A DNA stretch of 64,000 nucleotides. Origin: Bacilli bacterium (lineage in GTDB: Bacteria; Bacillota_I; Bacilli_A; RF39; UBA660). The notes under the pieces were generated by a model. That model searched no databases. It worked only from the letters and a program-made list of their open reading frames with translations, and was not told the origin of the DNA. The stretch spans positions 44,695 to 108,694 of the forward strand of contig JAFSDH010000003.1 in NCBI GenBank assembly GCA_017436345.1, written 5' to 3'. Numbering within the stretch: the stretch's first letter is position 1; each line of letters opens with the position of its first letter. Positions 49,947 through 60,074 of this stretch are shown here, piece after piece. The position numbers were made by a program, and so were the translations under genes.

Positions 49947-50888
49947 ATGAATATAGATCAAAGTAATATAAATGAGTTATTAAATAAGTATATTAATTTT
50001 ACTAATAAGATATGTGATGAAAAGAAATATCCTAATAATATAAAACATGTTTTATATATTATCATACCAGCATTTGTAATTAAGTACGGTCTAAAATATG
50101 AAAATATGATTTTAGATTGTTTTGATAAAATTAATATTTATATAAGAGAAAAAGATAATGATTTATGTACAGCATATTTTTCTCGAATTATGAAAAAAAA
50201 TCCAGAAGGTGTAAAACCAAAATATTACACTATTAAAGCCGTTGTTTTAAATCAATATAAAGAAGCTTCTTTAGTCGATATGCTTGATAATATAATTCAT
50301 GAATTTAATCATGCTGTAAACTCGATGATTAATGAAATTAAATTTGATGATAAAACAGTTTCAATGCGTACAGGATTAAGTTATATGACTTATGATGTTA
50401 ATGACTTAAATCACTTAAAAGAAAAAAGTAAAGATATTACTTTAGAAGAAATAATTAATACCAAACAAACTGAAGATATTATGAATATAATAAGATCATT
50501 TTCTAAGTATGAAGTTCATAATGAAGAATTTAATAATACTTTCTATGCTTTAAAACATTCAATAGAAGGGGACTATACTTCTAATGCTTATTACTTACAA
50601 TCATTTATTTGTAAAGAACTTATGAAAAACAAGACCTTTGTTCCAACGGTAGAAAATTTACGTTTTAATGGTAATGTTGATGATATATCAGGTTGGTTTG
50701 ATAATATTACTGGAAATGAAGGAAGTTATAACAAACTTACTCATTTATTAGAAGAAATATTAGCTGATGAAGCAAAACTTGCTAAAGCTAAATTCTTTAA
50801 GAATTATAAAATAAACAAAATAAGAGAAAAGATGCGTCAAGTTATGGATATTATAAAAGATTATGAAAATAACTGTATATTTAAATAG
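49947..50888 (+). CDS. Putative HExxH zinc metallopeptidase-like protein
   Basis: 313 residues, no signal peptide or clear membrane helix apart from a short hydrophobic stretch (~36-46). The motif IIHEFNHAVNSM (His118-Glu119-His122) is an HExxH zinc signature, and EEILADEAKLAKAKFF (~269-284) could supply the third ligand of a gluzincin. The rest is alpha-helical and does not match a family I know. AGGTGATT precedes the ATG. It is monocistronic, convergent with the membrane cysteine-peptidase-like gene. Cytoplasmic peptidase or toxin-like activity are both possible. Confidence 0.65.
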   Translation: MNIDQSNINELLNKYINFTNKICDEKKYPNNIKHVLYIIIPAFVIKYGLKYENMILDCFDKINIYIREKDNDLCTAYFSRIMKKNPEGVKPKYYTIKAVVLNQYKEASLVDMLDNIIHEFNHAVNSMINEIKFDDKTVSMRTGLSYMTYDVNDLNHLKEKSKDITLEEIINTKQTEDIMNIIRSFSKYEVHNEEFNNTFYALKHSIEGDYTSNAYYLQSFICKELMKNKTFVPTVENLRFNGNVDDISGWFDNITGNEGSYNKLTHLLEEILADEAKLAKAKFFKNYKINKIREKMRQVMDIIKDYENNCIFK

Positions 50889-50914
50889 ACACTCAAATTG
50901 AGTGTCTATTTTTT
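50883..50914. terminator. Bidirectional terminator
   Basis: A long stem AAATAGACACTC / GAGTGTCTATTT with T-rich right and A-rich left flanks serving the two convergent genes. Confidence 0.87.
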
Positions 50915-52186
50915 ATTTTGTGTAATAATATCGCTATTAGTAATTATTTCTTTTCTAATAACATTGCTATTTTTCTTTTTAAATTGATTGTTTAGATGGT
51001 GATAGTAAGCTCCAGGAGTAATAACTCCATTTAATCTTAAAATATCACTACCAGAAATTCTTAATATATGATCAACTAATTTAACACAGTTAGCCCATAA
51101 TGCATAATATAGTTTATAACTACTACGATGAAATTTATAAAATTTTGCTTTAGTAGCTCGATATAAACAACTTGCGTAATCTCCATATTGTTTTTCTTTA
51201 TCATTTTCTTGAATACATTTCCAACGATAAGTATTACCTTTTATTTTATTAAGTTCATTTCTAACATTTTCTTTTTGTTTTTCTGTTAAAGTAATACCAA
51301 AAGCAAAAATTGTTTTTTTTGAATGTTCTGCACAAAATTTTAAATACTTATCTCTATCATTGACAATAAACAAAGTTCCATCACCGATAGTATCGAATAA
51401 TCTTTTTGAATCTTCATCATAATGACCATATGAATATATTTTATTTTCAAAGCATAAATCAGCATGCCCAAACTTACCAATAGTACTTTCTTTAACACCT
51501 ATAAATATTTCTAAGTCAACTTCACCACTAGTATTTTTATCTATTTTAACATTTGTAACTTCTTTGTTTAAAGAGTTATTAATTTTACGATAAAAAGCAT
51601 ATGGTATAAATAAAGATAATATATTTGGAAGAGTAATTCTAAACTTTCTTCTTTTTGTTAAAAAATTATTAGGAAAAGCTTCTTCTAAAAAATCAGTAAA
51701 ATATCCGATTGATATAAATATGAAATAAAAGCCTAATATAATAGTAAGGGGTTTAATACTTTCCGTTGGATTAGTTATTATTAAATAAGCAAATAATAAT
51801 TCAAATAAAGCATTTAATAAAATTTTATGAAAACCTTTAAATCCATTTGATTTGTAAACACAAAAAGTTGAGAACTTTATAATTCCAATTAAAACTACAT
51901 ATAAAGCAAATATAAGAGGAAATATTGATAAAAAGTTTGTTGGATTATATAGAAAATATATCCCCATAATAAATAAAAGAATTGAAAATATTGTATTTTG
52001 AAATGACTTCTTTCTAAAAGCGTTTAAAATTGTAGATGCAACACCTAATATAATAATTATAATTGAAATCGTTAAGTGAAAAAAAGATAAAGACTTATTT
52101 GGTGTCATTATTAATATGATTCCAAGAATAAAAAATAATAAAAAGTTACCACCTAAAGATATTTTTGAAAAAGCCTGTTCGTTCAT
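50906..52186 (-). CDS. HdeD/DUF308-like membrane protein fused to a permuted papain-fold domain
   Basis: 426 residues. The N-terminal ~180 residues hold about seven hydrophobic helices of HdeD/DUF308 type (two similar halves). The soluble C-terminal part (~215-405) starts IFIGVKE and contains KFGHADLCFEN (His) and later WANCVKLVDHIL (Cys): a His-before-Cys order, as in circularly permuted papain/NlpC-P60 relatives (YiiX, LRAT-like). It may therefore be a lipid- or peptide-acting thiol enzyme facing one side of the membrane. GAGGTGGAAAT precedes the start on the minus strand. Divergent from the giant glucan synthase, with a 189-base gap between them. Confidence 0.68.
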   Translation of the reverse strand: MNEQAFSKISLGGNFLLFFILGIILIMTPNKSLSFFHLTISIIIIILGVASTILNAFRKKSFQNTIFSILLFIMGIYFLYNPTNFLSIFPLIFALYVVLIGIIKFSTFCVYKSNGFKGFHKILLNALFELLFAYLIITNPTESIKPLTIILGFYFIFISIGYFTDFLEEAFPNNFLTKRRKFRITLPNILSLFIPYAFYRKINNSLNKEVTNVKIDKNTSGEVDLEIFIGVKESTIGKFGHADLCFENKIYSYGHYDEDSKRLFDTIGDGTLFIVNDRDKYLKFCAEHSKKTIFAFGITLTEKQKENVRNELNKIKGNTYRWKCIQENDKEKQYGDYASCLYRATKAKFYKFHRSSYKLYYALWANCVKLVDHILRISGSDILRLNGVITPGAYYHHLNNQFKKKNSNVIRKEIITNSDIITQNKK

Positions 52187-52289
52187 ATTTCCACCTCATT
52201 TATATTTTAACATAAAACTATTGTTACAAAAAATAAATATATGTTCATATATTATAAAAGTTTCAAAAAAAATATAAAAAGTCAATATC

Positions 52290-52318
52290 TTGAATATAGT
52301 AGATTTTAATGATATTAT
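52290..52318 (+). promoter_or_regulatory. Promoter of the glucan synthase-pgi operon
   Basis: TTGAAT at 52290-52295 and TATTAT at 52313-52318, 17-base spacing, 58 bases before the start codon. Confidence 0.6.
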
Positions 52319-52375
52319 CAATATATAACAACAATGTTTTTAACAGGAAAAATAAAGTAAAAGTAGGTAGATGAG

Positions 52376-55300
52376 ATGAAGAAAAAATATAAATTGTTTC
52401 AAAAAAATTACGATATCGTTGAAAAACATTATGAGTATCTAGTTAACTTAACTAAAAATCATATTTTTGTTGGTGCAACGAATGAATGGATTATAGATAA
52501 TTTTTACTTAATAGTAGAAACAAAAAACAACTTAAAAAGATCATATAAAAATAGCAAAAAATTTAAATATGCGAGTAGTAATAATATTGATATGTATAAA
52601 ATAATCGAAGATATTTTTATAACTCATAATTATGACGTAAATTATAGTATCTTAGTCAAAGAATTAAATAGTTATCAAAATAAAAATAATTGTTATTTTA
52701 ATTACCATAATATCAATGTTATACCAAGTATTGTCGGAATGGTAGTTGTTAAAAAATTAAGTGAATTATGTATCTTAAAAAGACAAAAACAAGAAGAAAA
52801 ACAAAAAGTAAGAGATATAATGAAAAAAATCGATGTTCATCGTCAAAATGGTGAAAAAATCGATTTGACAAAATATATAACTATTGATGAAAATATTATT
52901 AAAAATGAAAGTTACTTAGAGCAATTAAATTCTGAATTACAACAATATGGAGAACTTGCTAATTCTATATTTAAAGAATTAAATGAGATGTTAGAAAAGC
53001 ATAATATCAGTTTAAAAGAAATAGCTAAAAAAGATCATATAAGTAGTATTGAAAATAATATTTTAATAGCTAATTTATTTAATGAATTAAGAATGCTTTC
53101 TAAAATAGATGATCTAACTTTAATAAATAAAATAAGTAAAACAGAAAAATTATTAGAAGAAGATGAAATCTATTCAAAAATGACTATTGATACAAAAGGT
53201 TTATATCGTAGTCAAATAATTAAAAATACTAAGACTAAAGATGAATATGCATTTACTGAAAAAGTAATGCGTGAAAGTAAAAAAGCAAATAAACATGTAG
53301 GAGAAATATTATTAAAAGAACCTAATTACGAAAGAAGATCTAAAATATATGTTATAACAGCTTTAATTATGACTTTTATAATTTCTTTTATCTTATCAGA
53401 CTATTTATTTAATAGTCGATTATTAAGTTTTATTATTTTAATATTTCCAATAAGTGAAGTTGTATTACAAATTTGTAATAAAGTTCTAGCTAAGAAATAT
53501 CAATGTAAACCATTACCAAAAATGGATTATTCAAAGGGAATACCTAAAGATAAAGCTACTATGGTTGTAATTCCTACTATTGTAAAAAATAAAGCTAAAA
53601 TTGATGAAATATTTGAAAAATTAGAAACCTATTATTTAGCTAATAAATCAAATAACCTATATTTTAGTTTGTTAGGTGACTGTTTTGGAAATGATGAAGC
53701 TTTTCATCCTGCTGATGAGGAAATAGCTAGATATGGACTTGAAAAATCAAAAGAGTTAAATAAAAAATATAATAAACAATTATTCTATTTTGTATATAGA
53801 CAAAGAGTATATAATACAAGTGAAGATACATATATTGGGTATGAAAGAAAAAGAGGAGCACTTCTACACTTTAATAAATTATTATTAGGAACAATGAGTG
53901 CAAAAGATAAAGAAAAATATGTTTTTTGTGAAAATGTTTCTGAATTAAAAAATAAAATTAAATATGTAATAACCCTTGATACAGACACAGAATTAATCTT
54001 AAATGCTGCTCCTAGATTAGTTGGATTAATGTCGCATCCGTTAAATGAACCTATTTTAAATAAAGAAAAAACTAAAGTTATAAAAGGTTATGGTATTGTT
54101 CAACCACGTATTGGGATTGATATCGAATCAACAAATGCCTCTAGTTATTCTCAATTAATTGCAGGAATTGGCGGATTGGACGTATATTCAAGTATTGTTC
54201 CTAATTTATATCAAGATGCTTTTGGTGAAGGTAGTTTTTGGGGAAAAGGTATATATGACCTTGAGGTATATAATCAAGTCTTAGAAAATGCATTCCCAGA
54301 TAACTTAATTTTAAGTCATGACCTGATTGAATGTAATTACTTAAGATGTGGTTACGCATCAGACATTGAAGTAATTGATGGTTTTCCAGCAGAATTCTTA
54401 GTTGATACATCACGTCAACATAGATGGACTCGTGGTGATATTCAAATAATTGGTTGGTTAAAGAATAAAGTAAAAAATAAGCAAAATAAAGTTGTAAAAA
54501 ATCCTATATCAACTATTTCAAAATTTAAGATATTTGATAACTTAAGAAGGGTATTATTATATCCATCATTATTATTAATGGTTGTATTATCTTTCTATAT
54601 GAGCAAATATAGACCAATGTATTCTTTATTAATAGTAATTATTATTATTGCATTACCAATTATTTTCTATATTAGAGAATTTTTAAATATTCAAGCTAAA
54701 AGAAGAATGAATGTCAAATACTATGATGATTTAATTTTTGGAAACTTTGCAATTATAGCTCGTGTAATAATGAGTTTTATAACAATTCCTTATTATTCAT
54801 ACTTATATCTAAATGCAACATTTAAATCATTATATAGAATGTTTATTTCTCATAAGAACTTATTAAATTGGATAACTTCAGAAGATGCCGCTAAAATGAC
54901 AAAAAATGATATTAAAAGTTATATATTAAACTTTAAACCAAACTATGTTGTTGTTTTAGCACTAATTATTGCTAGTATTGTTTTTGATTTTAAATATTCA
55001 ATTTCTATAGCAATACTATGTTTATTATTCTTACTTGCGCCTTTTGTAATGTGGTTAGTAAGTCAAAAACAAAAGAAGCAAATACTAGAACTAAATAAAA
55101 ATGAAAAAAATGATTTAAAAGAAGTAGCGTTTAGAACCTGGTTATATTTTGATAACTTATTAACAGAAGAAAATAATTATTTAATTCCTGATAATTATCA
55201 AATTAATCGCGAAGAAAAAGAAGATATAAAAACATCTCCTACTGATATTGCTATGTCATTAAATAGTATAATGTCTGCTCATTCATTAGAATTTATTGAT

Positions 55301-58300
55301 TCCAGAAAAGCAGTACGTTTAATCGAAAGAATTATTTCTTCCATTGAAACGTTAGAAAAATGGAATGGACATTTATATAACTGGTACCGAATTTCTACTA
55401 AAGAAAAAATGTATCCATATTATGTCTCATCTGTTGATAGTGGTAACTTAGCTATGACACTTTTAACAGTTAAAGAATTTTTAAAATCATTAGATACATT
55501 AGAGTTAGAAGAACGTGTTGAAAAATTATTCGCCGCAATGGATTTTTCTAAATTCTATACAGATCAAAATGTATTTAGTATCGGGTATGATACTGTTGAG
55601 GAAAGATTATCTCCTTATAATTATAATAAATTTGCTAGTGAAAGTAGAATTTTAAGCTTTATTGCCATTGTTAAAGGTGATGTGCCAAGCAAGCACTGGC
55701 TATGCTTAGATAAAACATTAACTAAGTATAAAAATAGAAAAGGTTTAGTATCGTGGTCTGGGACTTCTTTTGAATACTTTATGCCAATGATATTTATGAA
55801 AAGTTATAGTAATACTTTATTAGATGAATCATATCATTTTGCATATTTTTGTCAAAAAGAATACATAAAAGAAGTAAACTCTAATTTACCATGGGGAATT
55901 TCTGAGTCAGCATATGCCGAATTGGATGATGGATTAAACTATAAATATCGTGCTTTTTCAACTCCATATTTAAAAATGATTGAAGATAAAGATCAAAGAG
56001 TTGTTATTTCACCATATGCATCTATTTTAGCTTTAGATATTAATCCTAAGGATGTATATAAGAATTTAAATAAGTTAAATGATATGGGAATGTATAACGA
56101 ATATGGTTATTATGAAGCCTATGACTATGATAAAGATGAAAATGTTCATGCTTATTTTGCTCACCATCAAGGAATGATTTTATCAGCCATAGCTAACCAC
56201 TTAAATGATGGTATAATTAGAAAATATTTCCATAAAGATGTACGAGTTCAATCTTTTGATATCTTATTAAAGGAAAAAGTACAATTAAATCCTGTAATAG
56301 ATTTAAAAATGTTTGGGTATAAGAAATATAATTATGAAAGAGAAACTGTTGAAAATGATATTCGTGAATTTAATGATATTAATGAAGTTCCAGAAATATC
56401 AATTCTTTCAAACTCTAAATATTCATTATTAATTAATGATCGTGGAAATGGCTTTAGTAGATATAAAACAATTCAATTAAATAGATATCGTAAAATAACA
56501 GAACAAGATTATGGTAATTATCTATATATAAAAGATTTAGATACTAATAAAGTATGGTCAAATACTTATGCGCCAACAAATATAAAACCAGATAAATATA
56601 ATGTTGTTTTTGCAACAGATAGAATTAAATTTTTAAGAATGGATGAAGGTATAAGTACTAAAACTGAAATAATTGTTACTCGTGAAAAGAATGCTGAAAT
56701 TAGAAAAGTAACATTTAAAAACATGACAAACGAAACTAAAAAATTAGAATTAACTACTTATACTGAACCAATTATTGAAGAAAATATTGTTGATATTACA
56801 CACAGAACATTTAATAATTTATTTGTTAGTAGTGAATTTGATAAAGAAACAAAGTCTTTAATTATGTGTCGTAAAAATAATAGTAAAAAGACAAAAGCTT
56901 ACTTTATAAGTAAATTATTTATTCCTAACGAAGAATATAATGTAACATATGAAACAGAAAGAGCAAATTTCATTGGACGTAACAATAATGTTGATGCTCC
57001 AATTGCCCTTACAAAAGAAAAACTTAGTAATACCGTTGGATCTAATATTGACCCAGTTATGAGTTTGAGAAGTAATATTACAATAGAACCTGGAAAGAAA
57101 AAAACAGTTTATTATATTTGTGGTTTTGCTAAATCTAAAACACAAGTCTTAGATATAATGGATGAATATGATTCTAAGGTTAAAATTAAGAAAGCGTTTG
57201 ATTATGCAACTCTTGCTAATAATATGAATACAAAACAATTAAATATTACTGGACCTAATATGCGTACATTTAATATTATGTTGAACTATTTATATCAAAC
57301 AAGTAAGCATTTCGTTAATGATGAAAGAAAAGCTCTATTAGGAATGAATGCTTTAAATCAAACCAATTTATGGAAATTTGGAATAACTGGTGATTTACCA
57401 ATTATCTTGGTTGAAATAAATCAAACTGAATCAACAAACTTTGTTGAAGAAATTTTAAAAGTATATGAATACTTTAAAACAAGAGCGATATTTATGGATA
57501 TTGTCATTATTAATAGAGAAAAAGAAAAATATAAGGATGTAATTAATCATAAGGTAGAACAAGAGTTATATCGTATGAACACTTTATATAATTTCCACTC
57601 AACACCCGGACGTATTTTTGTTATTGATTCGAATGATGTATCTAAAGAGGAAGACATTTTATTCAATATGGTAGCAAGATTAAGATTTGATACTAAAAAA
57701 GATGTTTCCTTAGAGGAAAGTATTAATCGTTTACAAGAAGAAAATAAGATGGGTTCATATAATGAGAAAAAAGTAGATCGTGCATATTATGATGATACTT
57801 ATCAAGAAGATTTAGAATTCTTTAATGGTTATGGAGGATTTACTAAAGATGGTAAAGAGTATGTTATCGTAAATCCAGATACACCAACACCATGGTCAAA
57901 TATTATTGCTAATGAAAAGTTTGGTTCAATTGTAACTAATAATGCTTGTGGATTTACATATGCATATAATAGTCAAATGTTTAAGATTACCTCTTGGACA
58001 AATGACATTGTTTTAAATGATAAATCTGAAGGAATTATAATAAATGATGCTCAAGTTGATCCAAAAATAGCTCGACATGGCTTTGGATATTCTACATTCA
58101 TACACGAGGGAAAAGACTATGAATTAACAACAACACAATTTGTATCCAAAGAAGAAACAATTAAGTTTTACAAGAGTGTATTAAAGAATAAGACTAATAG
58201 TAAGAAAAAATATAAGATTTCATTTTGGATAAATCCAACATTTGGGCCAAATGAAGAAAAATCAAGTCGTTATTTATTAAGTGATTATTATAAAGACATG

Positions 58301-60070
58301 AATGCTATTTTAATTAGAAATGTTTATAATATTAATTTCTCTCATATAACAGCATTCCTATCTTCAACACTTCCTATAAAAGGATATTCTATTGATAGAG
58401 TACTAGTTAAATCAATTGATGTTGAAATAGAATTAAATCCAAATGAAGAAAAGAATTTTACTTTTATGCTTGGAACTGAAATAGGAAATAAAAATGTTAG
58501 TGAATTAATTAATAAATATGGTAACGAAAAAGTAATTACAGAAGAATTAAATCGTGTAAAAGAAAAATGGAATAAAGAATTATCAACAGTTAAAGTTAAA
58601 ACTAAAGATAAAGCTTTTGATAATGTTATGAATGGATGGTATTTATACCAAACACTTGCATCAAGAATTTATGCTAGAGCAGGATTCTATCAAGTAGGTG
58701 GAGCGTATGGTTTCCGTGATCAATTACAAGATACAACTAATTTAGTTACAATAGATCCAGAATTAACAAAAGAACAAATTATTAGAAATGCTTCACATCA
58801 GTTCATGGAAGGAGATGTACTTCACTGGTGGCATGAAGACAACCATCTAGGATTAAGAAGTCGTTATAAGGATGATTATTTATGGTTAGTATATGCAACA
58901 TGTGAATATTGTCGTATTTCAGGTGATTATAAAATTTTAGATGAAAAAATTCCATTTGTAGCTGGACCATTACTAGCTGACTGGGAAGATGAAAGAGGAA
59001 TGAATTACACTTATACAAATGAAAGTGCAACACTATACGAACATTGCTTAATTGCTTTAAATCGTTCAATGAGCCAAATGGGTAAAAATGGTTTACCACT
59101 AATGGGTGGTGGCGATTGGAACGATGGAATGAATAAGGTTGGTATTGGTGGTAAAGGTACTAGTGTTTGGCTAGGATTCTTCCAATATTGGATAATGGAT
59201 AAATTTATCCAGCTTACAAAAAAGTACAATAAAAAAATCGATGTATCTAAATATGAAAAGGCAATGACTGCATTAAAAGAAACTTTAAACAGCGTAGCTT
59301 GGGAAAAAGATTACTATTTACGTGCTTTCTTTGATGATGGAACTAAACTTGGTTCTAAAGATAACGAAGAATGTAAGATTGATTTATTATCTCAAAGTTT
59401 CTCAATACTAACTGGTGTTGCTGAAAGAGAAAATATTTCTAAAATATTAGATTCTGTTGAAACAAATCTGGTTGATAAAAAACTAGAAATAGTCAAATTA
59501 TTAACACCAGCATTCCAAAAGAGTAAGCATATCCCAGGATATATAATGGATTATCCAGAAGGTATTAGAGAAAATGGTGGACAATATACACATTCTGTAT
59601 CATGGTATATTATGGCTTTAATTAGTGCGGGTTACCAAGATCGTGCATATAACTACTATCAAATGATAAATCCAATAAATAGAACAATTGACTCTAAGAA
59701 GACAGACACTTATAAAGTAGAACCGTATGTAATTGCCGCAGATATTTATAGTAATAAAAATAATCCAGGTCGTGGTGGATGGACATGGTATTCAGGAAGT
59801 AGTGGATGGTTCTATAATATTGGTTTAACAGAAATACTTGGTTTCAAAAAAGAAGATAATAAAATAAGTTTTAATCCACATTTACCAAGTGGATGGAAAT
59901 CATTTGAATTAGAGTATCATTACCTAGATACAATCTACAAAATAAAAGTTAATTTAACAGCAAATAAAGAAGATATCATCTTAGATGGTGAAAAACTAGA
60001 TAAAAACTATGTAACAATCAAAAATGATAAACGAATTCATGCTGTAATAGTTAATGTTAGGGATAGGTGA
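52376..60070 (+). CDS. Cyclic beta-1,2-glucan synthase-like giant glycosyltransferase/phosphorylase
   Basis: 2564 residues. Order of parts: alpha-helical N-terminus (~1-320), two membrane helices (~322-370), GT84-type transferase (~390-700) with metal-binding TLDTDTEL (~534), AFGEGSFWGKGIYDL, LSHDLIECNYLRCG and QHRWTRGD (~680), more membrane helices (~720-920), a glycoamylase-like cyclisation domain (~930-1320; SPTDIAMSLNSI, SWSGTSFEYFMP), beta-sandwich regions, and a GH94 phosphorylase domain at the C-terminus (~2080-2540; GGAYGFRDQLQDT, GGGDWNDGMN near 2247). This is the NdvB/ChvB architecture; Firmicutes homologues are known, e.g. in Thermoanaerobacter italicus. It would polymerise glucose from UDP-glucose, cyclise and trim the chain. 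Stop is TGA; the pgi ribosome binding site is in its last codons. Confidence 0.9.
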   Translation: MKKKYKLFQKNYDIVEKHYEYLVNLTKNHIFVGATNEWIIDNFYLIVETKNNLKRSYKNSKKFKYASSNNIDMYKIIEDIFITHNYDVNYSILVKELNSYQNKNNCYFNYHNINVIPSIVGMVVVKKLSELCILKRQKQEEKQKVRDIMKKIDVHRQNGEKIDLTKYITIDENIIKNESYLEQLNSELQQYGELANSIFKELNEMLEKHNISLKEIAKKDHISSIENNILIANLFNELRMLSKIDDLTLINKISKTEKLLEEDEIYSKMTIDTKGLYRSQIIKNTKTKDEYAFTEKVMRESKKANKHVGEILLKEPNYERRSKIYVITALIMTFIISFILSDYLFNSRLLSFIILIFPISEVVLQICNKVLAKKYQCKPLPKMDYSKGIPKDKATMVVIPTIVKNKAKIDEIFEKLETYYLANKSNNLYFSLLGDCFGNDEAFHPADEEIARYGLEKSKELNKKYNKQLFYFVYRQRVYNTSEDTYIGYERKRGALLHFNKLLLGTMSAKDKEKYVFCENVSELKNKIKYVITLDTDTELILNAAPRLVGLMSHPLNEPILNKEKTKVIKGYGIVQPRIGIDIESTNASSYSQLIAGIGGLDVYSSIVPNLYQDAFGEGSFWGKGIYDLEVYNQVLENAFPDNLILSHDLIECNYLRCGYASDIEVIDGFPAEFLVDTSRQHRWTRGDIQIIGWLKNKVKNKQNKVVKNPISTISKFKIFDNLRRVLLYPSLLLMVVLSFYMSKYRPMYSLLIVIIIIALPIIFYIREFLNIQAKRRMNVKYYDDLIFGNFAIIARVIMSFITIPYYSYLYLNATFKSLYRMFISHKNLLNWITSEDAAKMTKNDIKSYILNFKPNYVVVLALIIASIVFDFKYSISIAILCLLFLLAPFVMWLVSQKQKKQILELNKNEKNDLKEVAFRTWLYFDNLLTEENNYLIPDNYQINREEKEDIKTSPTDIAMSLNSIMSAHSLEFIDSRKAVRLIERIISSIETLEKWNGHLYNWYRISTKEKMYPYYVSSVDSGNLAMTLLTVKEFLKSLDTLELEERVEKLFAAMDFSKFYTDQNVFSIGYDTVEERLSPYNYNKFASESRILSFIAIVKGDVPSKHWLCLDKTLTKYKNRKGLVSWSGTSFEYFMPMIFMKSYSNTLLDESYHFAYFCQKEYIKEVNSNLPWGISESAYAELDDGLNYKYRAFSTPYLKMIEDKDQRVVISPYASILALDINPKDVYKNLNKLNDMGMYNEYGYYEAYDYDKDENVHAYFAHHQGMILSAIANHLNDGIIRKYFHKDVRVQSFDILLKEKVQLNPVIDLKMFGYKKYNYERETVENDIREFNDINEVPEISILSNSKYSLLINDRGNGFSRYKTIQLNRYRKITEQDYGNYLYIKDLDTNKVWSNTYAPTNIKPDKYNVVFATDRIKFLRMDEGISTKTEIIVTREKNAEIRKVTFKNMTNETKKLELTTYTEPIIEENIVDITHRTFNNLFVSSEFDKETKSLIMCRKNNSKKTKAYFISKLFIPNEEYNVTYETERANFIGRNNNVDAPIALTKEKLSNTVGSNIDPVMSLRSNITIEPGKKKTVYYICGFAKSKTQVLDIMDEYDSKVKIKKAFDYATLANNMNTKQLNITGPNMRTFNIMLNYLYQTSKHFVNDERKALLGMNALNQTNLWKFGITGDLPIILVEINQTESTNFVEEILKVYEYFKTRAIFMDIVIINREKEKYKDVINHKVEQELYRMNTLYNFHSTPGRIFVIDSNDVSKEEDILFNMVARLRFDTKKDVSLEESINRLQEENKMGSYNEKKVDRAYYDDTYQEDLEFFNGYGGFTKDGKEYVIVNPDTPTPWSNIIANEKFGSIVTNNACGFTYAYNSQMFKITSWTNDIVLNDKSEGIIINDAQVDPKIARHGFGYSTFIHEGKDYELTTTQFVSKEETIKFYKSVLKNKTNSKKKYKISFWINPTFGPNEEKSSRYLLSDYYKDMNAILIRNVYNINFSHITAFLSSTLPIKGYSIDRVLVKSIDVEIELNPNEEKNFTFMLGTEIGNKNVSELINKYGNEKVITEELNRVKEKWNKELSTVKVKTKDKAFDNVMNGWYLYQTLASRIYARAGFYQVGGAYGFRDQLQDTTNLVTIDPELTKEQIIRNASHQFMEGDVLHWWHEDNHLGLRSRYKDDYLWLVYATCEYCRISGDYKILDEKIPFVAGPLLADWEDERGMNYTYTNESATLYEHCLIALNRSMSQMGKNGLPLMGGGDWNDGMNKVGIGGKGTSVWLGFFQYWIMDKFIQLTKKYNKKIDVSKYEKAMTALKETLNSVAWEKDYYLRAFFDDGTKLGSKDNEECKIDLLSQSFSILTGVAERENISKILDSVETNLVDKKLEIVKLLTPAFQKSKHIPGYIMDYPEGIRENGGQYTHSVSWYIMALISAGYQDRAYNYYQMINPINRTIDSKKTDTYKVEPYVIAADIYSNKNNPGRGGWTWYSGSSGWFYNIGLTEILGFKKEDNKISFNPHLPSGWKSFELEYHYLDTIYKIKVNLTANKEDIILDGEKLDKNYVTIKNDKRIHAVIVNVRDR

Positions 60071-60074
60071 TAAT

